From Verrucomicrobiota bacterium (GTDB lineage Bacteria; Verrucomicrobiota; Verrucomicrobiia; Limisphaerales; UBA9464): DNA of 13,479 nucleotides. Of the stretch, positions 7,354-13,479 are shown piece after piece. The first letter of the stretch is position 1. The number at the start of each line of letters is the position of its first letter. The position numbers and the translations under genes are program-made. The stretch covers positions 1-13,479 of the forward strand of contig JANXMD010000666.1 of assembly GCA_025354845.1 (NCBI GenBank), read 5' to 3'. The notes under the pieces were generated by a model. That model did not search any database and was not told where the DNA came from. It saw only the letters and a list, made by a program, of their open reading frames with translations.

Positions 7354-8471
7354 TCCATCCCTTTCGCGGCCTGACCGCCATTCTGTACAAGGAGTTCCTC
7401 GTTGTGCTCCGGGATCCGCTGACGCTGTTCTTCATGCTGTTCCCGCCGATCATTGAAATGGTCGCCTTCGGCTACGCCCTGGACAACGACGTGAAGCACA
7501 TGGCGACCGTGGTGCTCGACCAGGACCAAACCGTGGAGAGCCGTCAGGTGGTGGAACACTTCGTGAACACCCAAACCTTCCGCGTGACCGGCATCGTCCA
7601 CTCGCCGGAGGAACTCGCGGCCAAGCTTCGGCGGGGCGAGGCGCACGTCGGACTTCAGATTCCGCAGGATTTCACCCGCAACCTCCACGCCGGGCACAGC
7701 GCCCACGTGCAGGTATTGATCGACGGATCCAGCTCGACCATTGCCGGATCGGCACTCAGCACCGCGGTCGCGGTCGCCCTTCGCGAGTCCCTGGCCGCTC
7801 TGATGACCGCCACCGGGAGGACCGAACTGCCGGTCGAGGTCCGACCGCAAATCCTCTACAACCCCGCCATGCGCAGTCCGAATTTCTTCGTTCCCGGAGT
7901 CATCGGCGTCGTGCTGCAGATCGCCACCACCTTCGCGACCGCGATGTCGCTCGTGCGCGAACGCGAGCGCGGAACTCTCGAACAACTCCTGGTGAGCCCG
8001 CTGTCGCGCTGGGGCCTGATGCTCGGAAAACTGTTCCCCTACCTGGTCATCGCCAGCCTCATGGCGTCGGGTCTCTATGCGATCATGTCGGGGGTGTTCG
8101 ATGTGCCGATCGTGGGCAGCAAACTCTCGCTCGCAGCGGCCACCGGCATCTACATTTTCTGCCTGTTGAGCCTCGGCCTCCTGCTCTCCACCCGCGCCCA
8201 GAACCAGATGCAGGCGCTGCAGATGAGCATGGTGTTCATTATGCCGTCGGTGTTCTTCAGCGGATTCATTTTCCCGCGCGAAACCATGCCGGCGGTGTTT
8301 TGGTGGGTGGGCGCCTGCCTGCCCACGACCTACTTCATCGAACTGGCCCGAGCCATCATCCTGCGCGGCGCGAGTCTGTCCGAATTCGGACCGCATCTGG
8401 CGATTCTCACCGGTATGGGCATCGGTCTGTTTGGCCTTTGCATTGCGCGCTTCCGGCAGAAGATGGGCTGA
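7350..8471 (+). CDS. ABC-2 type transporter permease
   Basis: This is the membrane subunit of the exporter, 373 residues, of the YbhS/YbhR (ABC2_membrane_3-like) type. One N-terminal transmembrane helix (about 24-44) follows the amphipathic AILYKEFLVVLRDPLT element. A large extracytoplasmic domain (about 45-175) comes next, then five helices at roughly 180-202, 228-250, 259-280, 292-310 and 350-368. The cytoplasmic loop ERERGTLEQLLVSPLSR after helix 2 is characteristic of the family. Only one permease is present, so the transporter is probably a homodimer, whereas the E. coli ybhFSR set has two different permeases. It is translationally coupled to the ATPase gene and ends 17 bp from the stop of the convergent U32 gene. 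The substrate cannot be read from the sequence. Confidence 0.94.
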   Translation: MIHPFRGLTAILYKEFLVVLRDPLTLFFMLFPPIIEMVAFGYALDNDVKHMATVVLDQDQTVESRQVVEHFVNTQTFRVTGIVHSPEELAAKLRRGEAHVGLQIPQDFTRNLHAGHSAHVQVLIDGSSSTIAGSALSTAVAVALRESLAALMTATGRTELPVEVRPQILYNPAMRSPNFFVPGVIGVVLQIATTFATAMSLVRERERGTLEQLLVSPLSRWGLMLGKLFPYLVIASLMASGLYAIMSGVFDVPIVGSKLSLAAATGIYIFCLLSLGLLLSTRAQNQMQALQMSMVFIMPSVFFSGFIFPRETMPAVFWWVGACLPTTYFIELARAIILRGASLSEFGPHLAILTGMGIGLFGLCIARFRQKMG

Positions 8472-8488
8472 AACCCACTCCAGGCGGA

Positions 8489-11182
8489 TCAACCGATTTT
8501 CGGGAAGACCTTGCGGGCACCGCTCTGCTCCATCTGGCCGCGGGTGACCCCAATCTGGTTGCTGAGCTTCAATTCGTGCCAGAGCTGGGTGCCGGTGATC
8601 TCGCGACGCAGCAACGCGCGATACCGCGCCAGCGTCACCTCCACCTCGTCGGGCGTCTCATTGACGAACTCGACCCGGAACCGACGGACCCCCAGGGCCA
8701 ACAACCGATCCGCCGATTCCGCACCGGTTTGTGCGCGGGCGTTGAAGACGGTGTTGCGACATCCGGCGTCGGCGCGAAGCGGATGCTCCATCCCAACCCG
8801 ATCACGAAGCCGCACCTCATGACTGTCGCAGGGGCGGCCACAATTACTGTAGTCGGTTCCCTTTGAAAGGAAGGCACAGAACACACAGTGCTCCATGTGG
8901 AAGAGCGGCATGTGTTGATGCAGGGTCACGTCAAACCAGGCCGCCGGGGCAGACTGAAGCAGCGCCTCCAACTGCGCCAGATTGAGGTCGTAGCTCGCGG
9001 TCACATGCTCCACGCCATACCGCTGCATCAAGTATTCCGCGGTGAGTGGATTCGCGACGTTGAAGGAGAAATCCGCGGTTCGCCGGTCCGCGGCGAAAAA
9101 CCGGAGATGGTCGTAGTTGCGAACCAAGTAACCGTCGGCATCGCACGAACGAACCTGGTTGAGAATCCATTCCTCACCCGGCTTGGTGACTCGCGGTGGT
9201 GCCACCCAGACCTCGCGTCGCGGCAGGGAACAGGTTCCGGTCTCGCGCACTATCCGGACTGCCTCGCGGTACTTCTTGGGATCGTCAAAATCGCAGTACA
9301 GCGTCGTCGCACCGCAGCGCAGTGCCGCCTCCAACTGAGGCAACGTCCGCACCAGTACGATAAGTGTGGGCTCGGCGGCCGAGGCGTCTTCGCCGGTCTC
9401 GGAGGCCGCCACCAACGGAACAGCTGCCCCGCTGTTGAGTGTCCAGCGATGAGGGACAGCGCGCAACGTCTCCAGGTGCACCACTGCGTCTCGACGGATC
9501 CGATTCAGCTCGCTCACCGGCAGGATGACCGCTCCCTCAAGGCGGAAATGAAGGGCGCCCAATTGAAAGGGCGTGCCACCGAGGCGACCGAGCGAGTCGC
9601 GGAGAGATTCCGCCGACAGGGGCCGCTTTTCCGCCGCCACCAGGGGCATCGTTGATTCGACCTGGACCACGTGACCTTCCCCATCGCGCAGCACCAGGGT
9701 CAGCGGACTCCCCACATGTCCATGCACCTCCATCTCCACCGGACGGGTCCACTTGAGCGAATCCCCCTCAAAGGTGCGCCGCACCTCCCGATCCAGGGCC
9801 GGATCATTGGTCTTCCACAGGCGGCATCCGGGCTGGATTCGCAGAAAATCCACCGCGCCCGTGCCAAAAGTCAGCGACGTCGAACCCGCCCGGGTCTCCA
9901 CGGAATACACCCGCCCGCCTTCCTCCTTTTCGTCCGGACGGCCGGCATCGAAGACCACCCCATCGCCCGGTTTCAGCGCTCCCTCCAGGCGAAGGGAAAC
10001 ACGGTCGCGATCCACCCGCGAAACCTCGCCCAGATACACGCCGCGCTTCTTGCCAAAGCGTGCGTGGGCTAGCTCCTGGTTGTTGATCCCGCGAAACCAT
10101 CCGGTGTAGAGGCCACGCGAGAAGGCCATTTCCAGGGCGTAACGATCTGCTTCCGAAGTGGCCGATGTCGCCGTCAATGGAGTGGCTAAACGGTCGAGGG
10201 CCTGCCGATACACGCGGGTAATGCTCGCCACGTATTCGGCCGACTTCAAACGGCCTTCAATTTTCAGCGACGCCACTCCCGCGGCGACCAAATCGGGCAG
10301 CACGTCCAATCCCGAAAGATCCTGCGGACTCAACAAATACCGACGGTCGCCAAGCGGGACGGTCTGGCCATCCGAGATGAGCTCGTACGGCATCCGGCAG
10401 GCCTGTGCGCACTCGCCACGATTGGCACTGCGACCACCGAGCGCTTCGCTGGTGAGACACTGACCCGAATACGCCACACACAACGCGCCGTGGACGAATA
10501 CCTCGAGCGGAAATCCGGCCGCCCCCACGCCGGCCTGAGCGGCCCCGGCGTCGAGTGCCTCGCGGATCTGGCGGATTTCCTTCAACGAATTCTCCCGCGC
10601 CAGCACCACCAGGTTGCAGCCGAGTTCCTGGGCGAAGTCGACGCCGGCAGGACTGGTCACCGTCATCTGCGTGGAGGCGTGGATGGGAAAATCCGGCGAC
10701 AGCGTGCGAATCAGCCGGCAGATCCCGATGTCCTGCACGATGGCCGCATCCACCCCGGCGGCGATGATGCTCCGAAGATACTCGGCGGCCGACACCAGTT
10801 CGTCGGCGAACACCAGCGTGTTGAAGGTCACATACCCACGCACGCCGCGCCGGTGCAGGAACGCCATGAGTCCCGGCAGGTCGGCCTCGGTGAAATTGTG
10901 GGCCCGCATGCGGGCGTTGAAGCGGTCCAGACCGAAGTAAATCGCATCGGCTCCGTTCTCCACCGCCGCGCGGGCACACTCCCAATCGCCCGCGGGCGCG
11001 AGCAGCTCGGGCAGGCGCACGGAGGTGGCTCCCGATCGGGCCGCGCTCGCGGTCGGAGTCGGAGTCGGAGGGGGGGGCTGCGTGAGGGTGTCGATGGCGC
11101 TCAATCCAGCCCGACTAAACACCACCAGAGGCCGGAAACAAAGCCTGCAGGAGCAGAAGTCCAACCAGGGATCGATCCGCAT
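8489..11182 (-). CDS. U32-family protein (RlhA-like), duplicated core
   Basis: Members of the peptidase U32 family, such as RlhA, TrhP and UbiU/V, are Fe-S enzymes of RNA or quinone hydroxylation rather than proven proteases. The first core runs from about residue 57 (LPELLAPAGDWECARAAVEN) to 380 and carries the U32 signature EVFVHGALCVAYSGQCLTS. Four cysteines, C235, C242, C258 and C262, fit a [4Fe-4S] site. Residues 381-580 form a DUF3656-like middle region. Residues 605-865 look like a second, diverged core with a second cluster (C766, C769, C781, C785). At 897 residues it is well above E. coli RlhA (about 650). The first 56 residues are not conserved-looking and include a PPPPTPTPT stretch, so the real start may be an in-frame GTG or TTG near residues 20-27. 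RlhA-type 23S rRNA hydroxylation is a possible role, not shown. Confidence 0.88.
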   Translation of the reverse strand: MRIDPWLDFCSCRLCFRPLVVFSRAGLSAIDTLTQPPPPTPTPTASAARSGATSVRLPELLAPAGDWECARAAVENGADAIYFGLDRFNARMRAHNFTEADLPGLMAFLHRRGVRGYVTFNTLVFADELVSAAEYLRSIIAAGVDAAIVQDIGICRLIRTLSPDFPIHASTQMTVTSPAGVDFAQELGCNLVVLARENSLKEIRQIREALDAGAAQAGVGAAGFPLEVFVHGALCVAYSGQCLTSEALGGRSANRGECAQACRMPYELISDGQTVPLGDRRYLLSPQDLSGLDVLPDLVAAGVASLKIEGRLKSAEYVASITRVYRQALDRLATPLTATSATSEADRYALEMAFSRGLYTGWFRGINNQELAHARFGKKRGVYLGEVSRVDRDRVSLRLEGALKPGDGVVFDAGRPDEKEEGGRVYSVETRAGSTSLTFGTGAVDFLRIQPGCRLWKTNDPALDREVRRTFEGDSLKWTRPVEMEVHGHVGSPLTLVLRDGEGHVVQVESTMPLVAAEKRPLSAESLRDSLGRLGGTPFQLGALHFRLEGAVILPVSELNRIRRDAVVHLETLRAVPHRWTLNSGAAVPLVAASETGEDASAAEPTLIVLVRTLPQLEAALRCGATTLYCDFDDPKKYREAVRIVRETGTCSLPRREVWVAPPRVTKPGEEWILNQVRSCDADGYLVRNYDHLRFFAADRRTADFSFNVANPLTAEYLMQRYGVEHVTASYDLNLAQLEALLQSAPAAWFDVTLHQHMPLFHMEHCVFCAFLSKGTDYSNCGRPCDSHEVRLRDRVGMEHPLRADAGCRNTVFNARAQTGAESADRLLALGVRRFRVEFVNETPDEVEVTLARYRALLRREITGTQLWHELKLSNQIGVTRGQMEQSGARKVFPKIG
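11052..11077. repeat. Simple repeat: three GTCGGA units plus G8 run
   Basis: On the + strand three perfect copies of GTCGGA (11052-11069) are followed by eight consecutive G (11070-11077). In the U32 gene this is a C8 run and three TCCGAC units encoding the Pro/Thr stretch just before the conserved domain. Such tracts are prone to slippage; a one-base change here would break the frame if translation starts upstream of it. Confidence 0.8.
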
Positions 11183-11677
11183 CCCCAGGAACGAGGCGAA
11201 TCTCCTGATGGTAAGGTGGCCCGCGCTCGGGAATAGGATTGTCGGCGGAGCGACCGGCCGGGTCGATTTGTCGCCATGCCGGCGATCACCAACCCTACGG
11301 CATCAGAGCCCCGGGAGGGGCGGTATCCTTGTAGCCCCGCCAACCACAATCCGTTCGAGCCCCAGCGGGGCGGCATCGTCAGGAATCGTTTTCACCCGAT
11401 GATGTCGCCCCTGACGGAGCTGGCGCATTGCACAGATTTCGTTTCTACAACGATGACGCGCCGACGGTGCTCCACCTACCGACTCCCTTCTACTCGGTGC
11501 GCAGCGGTCAGTTGGGATGCCATGGCGCGTCCACCAGGACAGAAACCGCCTACACTTGTGTCAATAGGTGGGTGACCCCTTCGACTCGATGAAAACGCCG
11601 GCACCGGTGGAGCCGGTCACGTCATCGTCCCTGGTGACCAGGACCAGGACAGCGGGAGGTGGCCTTGGTCCTCCGCC
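11183..11677. other. 495-bp intergenic region between U32 and serine hydrolase genes
   Basis: No convincing gene is seen. Contents: a short GC palindrome at 11251-11265 (CGACC, GGCCG, GGTCG); the REP-like cluster at 11306-11421; and, near the end, a 13-bp palindrome CCTGGTGACCAGG (11630-11642) plus an inverted pair AGGACCA (11640-11646) and TGGTCCT (11666-11672). The last structures lie just downstream of the serine hydrolase stop and could help end its transcript, but no T-tract follows on the minus strand. The U32 promoter should lie in the first 100 bp; a TATTCC and a TACCAT box can be read on the minus strand, neither convincing. Confidence 0.5.
11306..11421. repeat. REP-like palindrome cluster (two direct, one inverted unit)
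   Basis: Three related units are present: 11306-11327 (GAGCCCCGGGAGGGGCGGTA then TC), 11357-11377 (GAGCCCCAGCGGGGCGGCAT then C), and 11401-11421 in inverse orientation (reverse complement AGCTCCGTCAGGGGCGACAT then C). Each has a GCCCC or GCTCC arm, a 3-4 nt turn, and a GGGGC arm followed by GGTATC, GGCATC or GACATC. A CTTGTAGCCCCGCC segment lies between units 1 and 2. The layout of short palindromes in mixed orientation resembles REP/BIME elements spread by RAYT (TnpA-REP) transposases. No RAYT gene is in this window. Confidence 0.65.
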
Positions 11678-12841
11678 TCACCGGGCGTCGTTCTGAAAGA
11701 CTTGCGTGGCCGTTTTAAGAAACAAGTCGCGCGCGGCCCAGAGGTCAGGACCCGTGCATTGGATCATGAACACGGTCACCATTCCATTGGTCGGGTTGAC
11801 GGACAAATCCGTGCCATACGCGCCGTCGTGCCCAAACATCCCGTTGCGCAGATGATAGCCGAGGCTGTAGTTGATCTTGGTCGTTCCGGTTTGTTCTTTT
11901 CGCAATTCCTCCATTGCGGCATGAGACAGGTAGCGTTTGCCGTCCAGTTCGCCGTCGTTGGCCAGCAGGAGTCCATAGCGCAGAATATCGTGCATGGTGG
12001 AGAACAGGCCGCCGCCCGCCTCAGGAAAACGATGCACGCGATCGCTGTAGGGTTTGGTCAGGTATCCAATGCTGCCCTTGGCGTAACCGTTCTTTTCTTT
12101 GTTCGGACCGTAGGCTCCGGCGAGCCGGGCCACTTGCGCGTCACTGGGCCAGAACGTCGTTTCGGTCATGCCCAGCGGATCGAAGAATTGTTTCTGGAGG
12201 AAGTCTTCGTAAGCCATTCCGCTGACAACCTCCACGATGCGCGCGGCAATGTTCATGCCTTGATTGCCATACTGATATTTGTCGCCGGGCTGCCATTGGA
12301 GTGGACCGGTAACTGAACTGAGCGCGCGGACTTTCAGCGGCGTGCCGTCGGAACCGGTGGCTCGTTGCAACTCGGACATGCCGGTGAGGCCGCTGGTGTG
12401 GCTCAACACATGCCGCACCGTGACGGGGTGGGCCAAAGGTTTCAACAGGACGTGGGACGAATCCCTCTCCTCGATCACCATCCAGTTCGTGAGCTGTGGG
12501 ATGAATTTCGCGACCGGATCGTCCAGGCGCACTTTGCCTTCGTCCGAGAGCATCATGATGGAAGCCCCGGCAAACATCTTGGTCATCGAAGCGATCCAGA
12601 ACACGTTGTCTTCGGTAATGGTTTTCTTCGCCTCCACATCCGCATAGCCGAGCGAATTCTTGAAGTGAACCTTGCCACTCTTGTCTGCGATGAGGCTGAC
12701 GACGCCGGCCAATTTGTAGCTGTCCAAATAGGGTTTCAGTGCGGCCGTCACTTCGGGACTGGCCGGCGGCTCGCCTGCGGTGACGGCGGCGTTGTAGATG
12801 GCGACAGCAACGACCAACAGCGCATGCAGGTGTCTTATCAT
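11678..12841 (-). CDS. Secreted serine hydrolase, beta-lactamase class C family
   Basis: This 387-residue protein has the penicillin-binding-protein/class C beta-lactamase fold, a family that covers beta-lactamases, D-Ala-D-Ala peptidases and esterases. A signal peptide covers about residues 1-22 (ALLVVAVAIYNAAVTAG), so it is exported. The catalytic SxxK motif is SMTK (S85, K88), the YxN motif is Y191-G-N193, and the third motif is H338-D-G. HVLSHTSGLTG at about 144-154 and FDPLGMTETTF at 220-230 are typical family blocks. A true beta-lactamase is unlikely, because this HxG-type third motif and length are common in esterase-like and peptidase-like members. No clear ribosome-binding site precedes the ATG. 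GC content is visibly lower than in the U32 and exporter genes, so recent acquisition is possible. It seems monocistronic. Confidence 0.93.
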   Translation of the reverse strand: MIRHLHALLVVAVAIYNAAVTAGEPPASPEVTAALKPYLDSYKLAGVVSLIADKSGKVHFKNSLGYADVEAKKTITEDNVFWIASMTKMFAGASIMMLSDEGKVRLDDPVAKFIPQLTNWMVIEERDSSHVLLKPLAHPVTVRHVLSHTSGLTGMSELQRATGSDGTPLKVRALSSVTGPLQWQPGDKYQYGNQGMNIAARIVEVVSGMAYEDFLQKQFFDPLGMTETTFWPSDAQVARLAGAYGPNKEKNGYAKGSIGYLTKPYSDRVHRFPEAGGGLFSTMHDILRYGLLLANDGELDGKRYLSHAAMEELRKEQTGTTKINYSLGYHLRNGMFGHDGAYGTDLSVNPTNGMVTVFMIQCTGPDLWAARDLFLKTATQVFQNDAR

Positions 12842-13192
12842 GGAGTCTATGTGAAGGCTGGCGGCTGAGTCCTAATGGAGCAAGCGAGTTTGGCTGCACG
12901 AGGATTCTGATAAATCGTTTCGAGGACCCTTATTAATTCCTCCCGGCCGCAGGGCGTGCTAGGTCAGATCTGAATGGCGTTTAGATAAGGCTCAGATGCC
13001 ATGCGACCCCACTGGTACCTTTGCATGAAGATGCGGATGATCGCTACGAGTTGTCCCTGCGATTCCTTGGCCACCACTCCGTTCGCGCCCGCCTTTTGCG
13101 CTGAAAGGATGTCGGCGAAGGTCATCAAATCGTCGCTACTGGCTGGAATTTGGATTTAGACGCTTCGCGAAAAGAAAGCACTCCGGTTCAGT
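12842..13192. other. 351-bp gap upstream of the serine hydrolase
   Basis: The stretch is lower in GC than most of the window and contains no intact gene. It holds the receiver-domain fragment at 12964-13155. The first 120 bp, directly upstream of the serine hydrolase start, should contain its promoter, but I cannot identify one with confidence. A TAGACT box lies only 2 nt before the ATG, too close for a normal -10. Confidence 0.5.
12964..13155 (-). pseudogene. Fragment of a CheY/Rcp1-type response-regulator receiver domain
   Basis: On the minus strand a 63-codon reading frame runs from just after a TAA (13156-13158) to a TGA at 12964-12966. It reads IQIPASSDDLMTFADILSAQ, then KAGANGVVAKES, then QGQLVAIIRIFMQRYQWGR. 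This follows the second half of a receiver domain: beta4 with the conserved Ser/Thr (PASSDD), helix alpha4, then beta5 with AGANG and the invariant Lys (VVAKES), then helix alpha5 (QLVAIIRIFMQRY). GANG...K followed by a final aromatic/Trp helix is typical of small Rcp1-like regulators. The first half, with the phospho-acceptor Asp, is missing, and only about 35 bp separate the fragment from the next gene's stop. The only internal ATG (13125) would make a 53-residue remnant. It is most likely a decayed gene. Confidence 0.6.
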
Positions 13193-13479
13193 TCAAAGCC
13201 CTGGGTCCACCCGCGCCCAGCCGGCCCGGAACGGGACGGTGGAATTCAATCCAAGGCGGCTGGCCTTGGGCGTGAGCAGGCGGTCGAAGTCTTCCGGGGA
13301 ACGGTTCAAAGCCATCCGATAAGCCATCAGCTTTGGCTCGGCACTTTCCGTCGCCGCCGGCGTCAGCGTCGGCGTCGGCTCAAGTTGCTCGGCCAATTGC
13401 GACGGCGATGCTGGCGGACGGGGCTGCATCAGCCCGGCGGCGAGCAGGAGGCCGAATGCAGCGGCGCCGGCAAGCCGGA
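13193..13479 (-). CDS. Membrane-anchored hypothetical protein, C-terminal part (5' partial)
   Basis: The frame stays open to the right edge, so the gene begins outside the window; the ATG at 13429 is probably internal. Reading in from the edge, the visible part starts with a hydrophobic segment RLAGAAAFGLLLAAGLM, either a membrane helix or a signal peptide. A Pro/Thr/Ala-rich linker follows (PRPPASPSQLAEQLEPTPT), then a soluble tail including LMAYRMALNRSPEDFDRLL and ending in VDPGL. At least 95 residues are encoded. I do not recognise the family. The helix, proline-rich linker and short tail resemble small single-pass proteins seen beside regulators, but this is only a resemblance. GC content and codon use match the main body of the window. 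Confidence 0.6.
   Translation of the reverse strand, partial: RLAGAAAFGLLLAAGLMQPRPPASPSQLAEQLEPTPTLTPAATESAEPKLMAYRMALNRSPEDFDRLLTPKASRLGLNSTVPFRAGWARVDPGL

Noticed and set aside
7107..8492. 461-residue open frame antisense to the ABC permease
   Set aside because: Composition is His/Arg/Gln/Glu-rich as expected for a reverse frame of membrane-protein codons; no domain is recognisable.
10490..11236. 248-residue + strand frame over the U32 gene
   Set aside because: It is a shadow of the U32 coding sequence, rich in Gly/Arg/His, with no motif.
11428..11592. 54-codon frame from a TTG, reading HRFRFYNDDAPTVLHLP
   Set aside because: No ATG or GTG start in a good position, no ribosome-binding site, and no family I recognise; it may be a decayed fragment but I cannot support it.
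11640..11672. Rho-independent terminator for the serine hydrolase
   Set aside because: The 7-bp stem has a 19-nt loop and no T-tract on the minus strand, so I list it only as a possible structure.
1..13479. Defence island, biosynthetic cluster or prophage
   Set aside because: No nuclease, toxin-antitoxin pair, integrase, structural phage gene or biosynthetic core enzyme set can be read on either strand.

Overview
The window is GC-rich, densely coded bacterial DNA. The best guess is a Verrucomicrobiota-type chromosome (Limisphaerales/Pedosphaera-like). This is inference from gene style: a MoaA with an insertion after its radical-SAM cysteines, a DUF1844 gene, an oversized two-core U32 protein, REP-like GC-rich palindromes and few strong Shine-Dalgarno sites. 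No marker gene fixes the taxonomy.

Layout. (1) 1-1835, + strand: the 3' part of a PIG-L family deacetylase with a C-terminal CBM9-like domain, cut by the left edge. (2) 1836-2277: a non-coding block with three 107-bp hairpin-like repeats at an exact 122-bp period. (3) 2278-4210, - strand: moaA (molybdenum cofactor synthesis), preceded by a membrane-anchored coiled-coil protein of unknown role. (4) 4304-5340, + strand: a stand-alone LON substrate-binding-domain protein translationally coupled (ATGA) to a DUF1844 protein. (5) 5402-8471, + strand: a three-gene exporter operon made of a lipoprotein-type HlyD/YbhG-like membrane fusion protein, an ABC ATPase and an ABC-2 permease, with overlapping or near-overlapping junctions. 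(6) 8489-11182, - strand, convergent with the exporter: an 897-residue U32-family protein with two cysteine clusters and a low-complexity N-terminal extension. (7) 11183-11677: non-coding, with three REP-like GC-rich palindromes. (8) 11678-12841, - strand: a secreted serine hydrolase of the beta-lactamase class C fold, with lower GC than its neighbours. (9) 12842-13192: a gene-poor gap holding an unlisted fragment of a CheY/Rcp1-type receiver domain. (10) 13193-13479, - strand: the C-terminal part of a membrane-anchored hypothetical protein that runs off the right edge.

How the genes work together. Only two groups show real coupling: LON-domain plus DUF1844, and the MFP-ATPase-permease exporter. 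The rest look like independent housekeeping or accessory genes. Three genes (moaA, the LON-domain gene and the MFP gene) have a TANNNT -10-like box 6-8 nt before the start codon, which would give leaderless or nearly leaderless mRNAs.

I see no CRISPR array, phage, integrase, transposase, RNA gene or recognisable defence system. The least-explained material is the two structured repeat families, the decayed receiver-domain fragment, the duplicated U32 core and the LON/DUF1844 pair.
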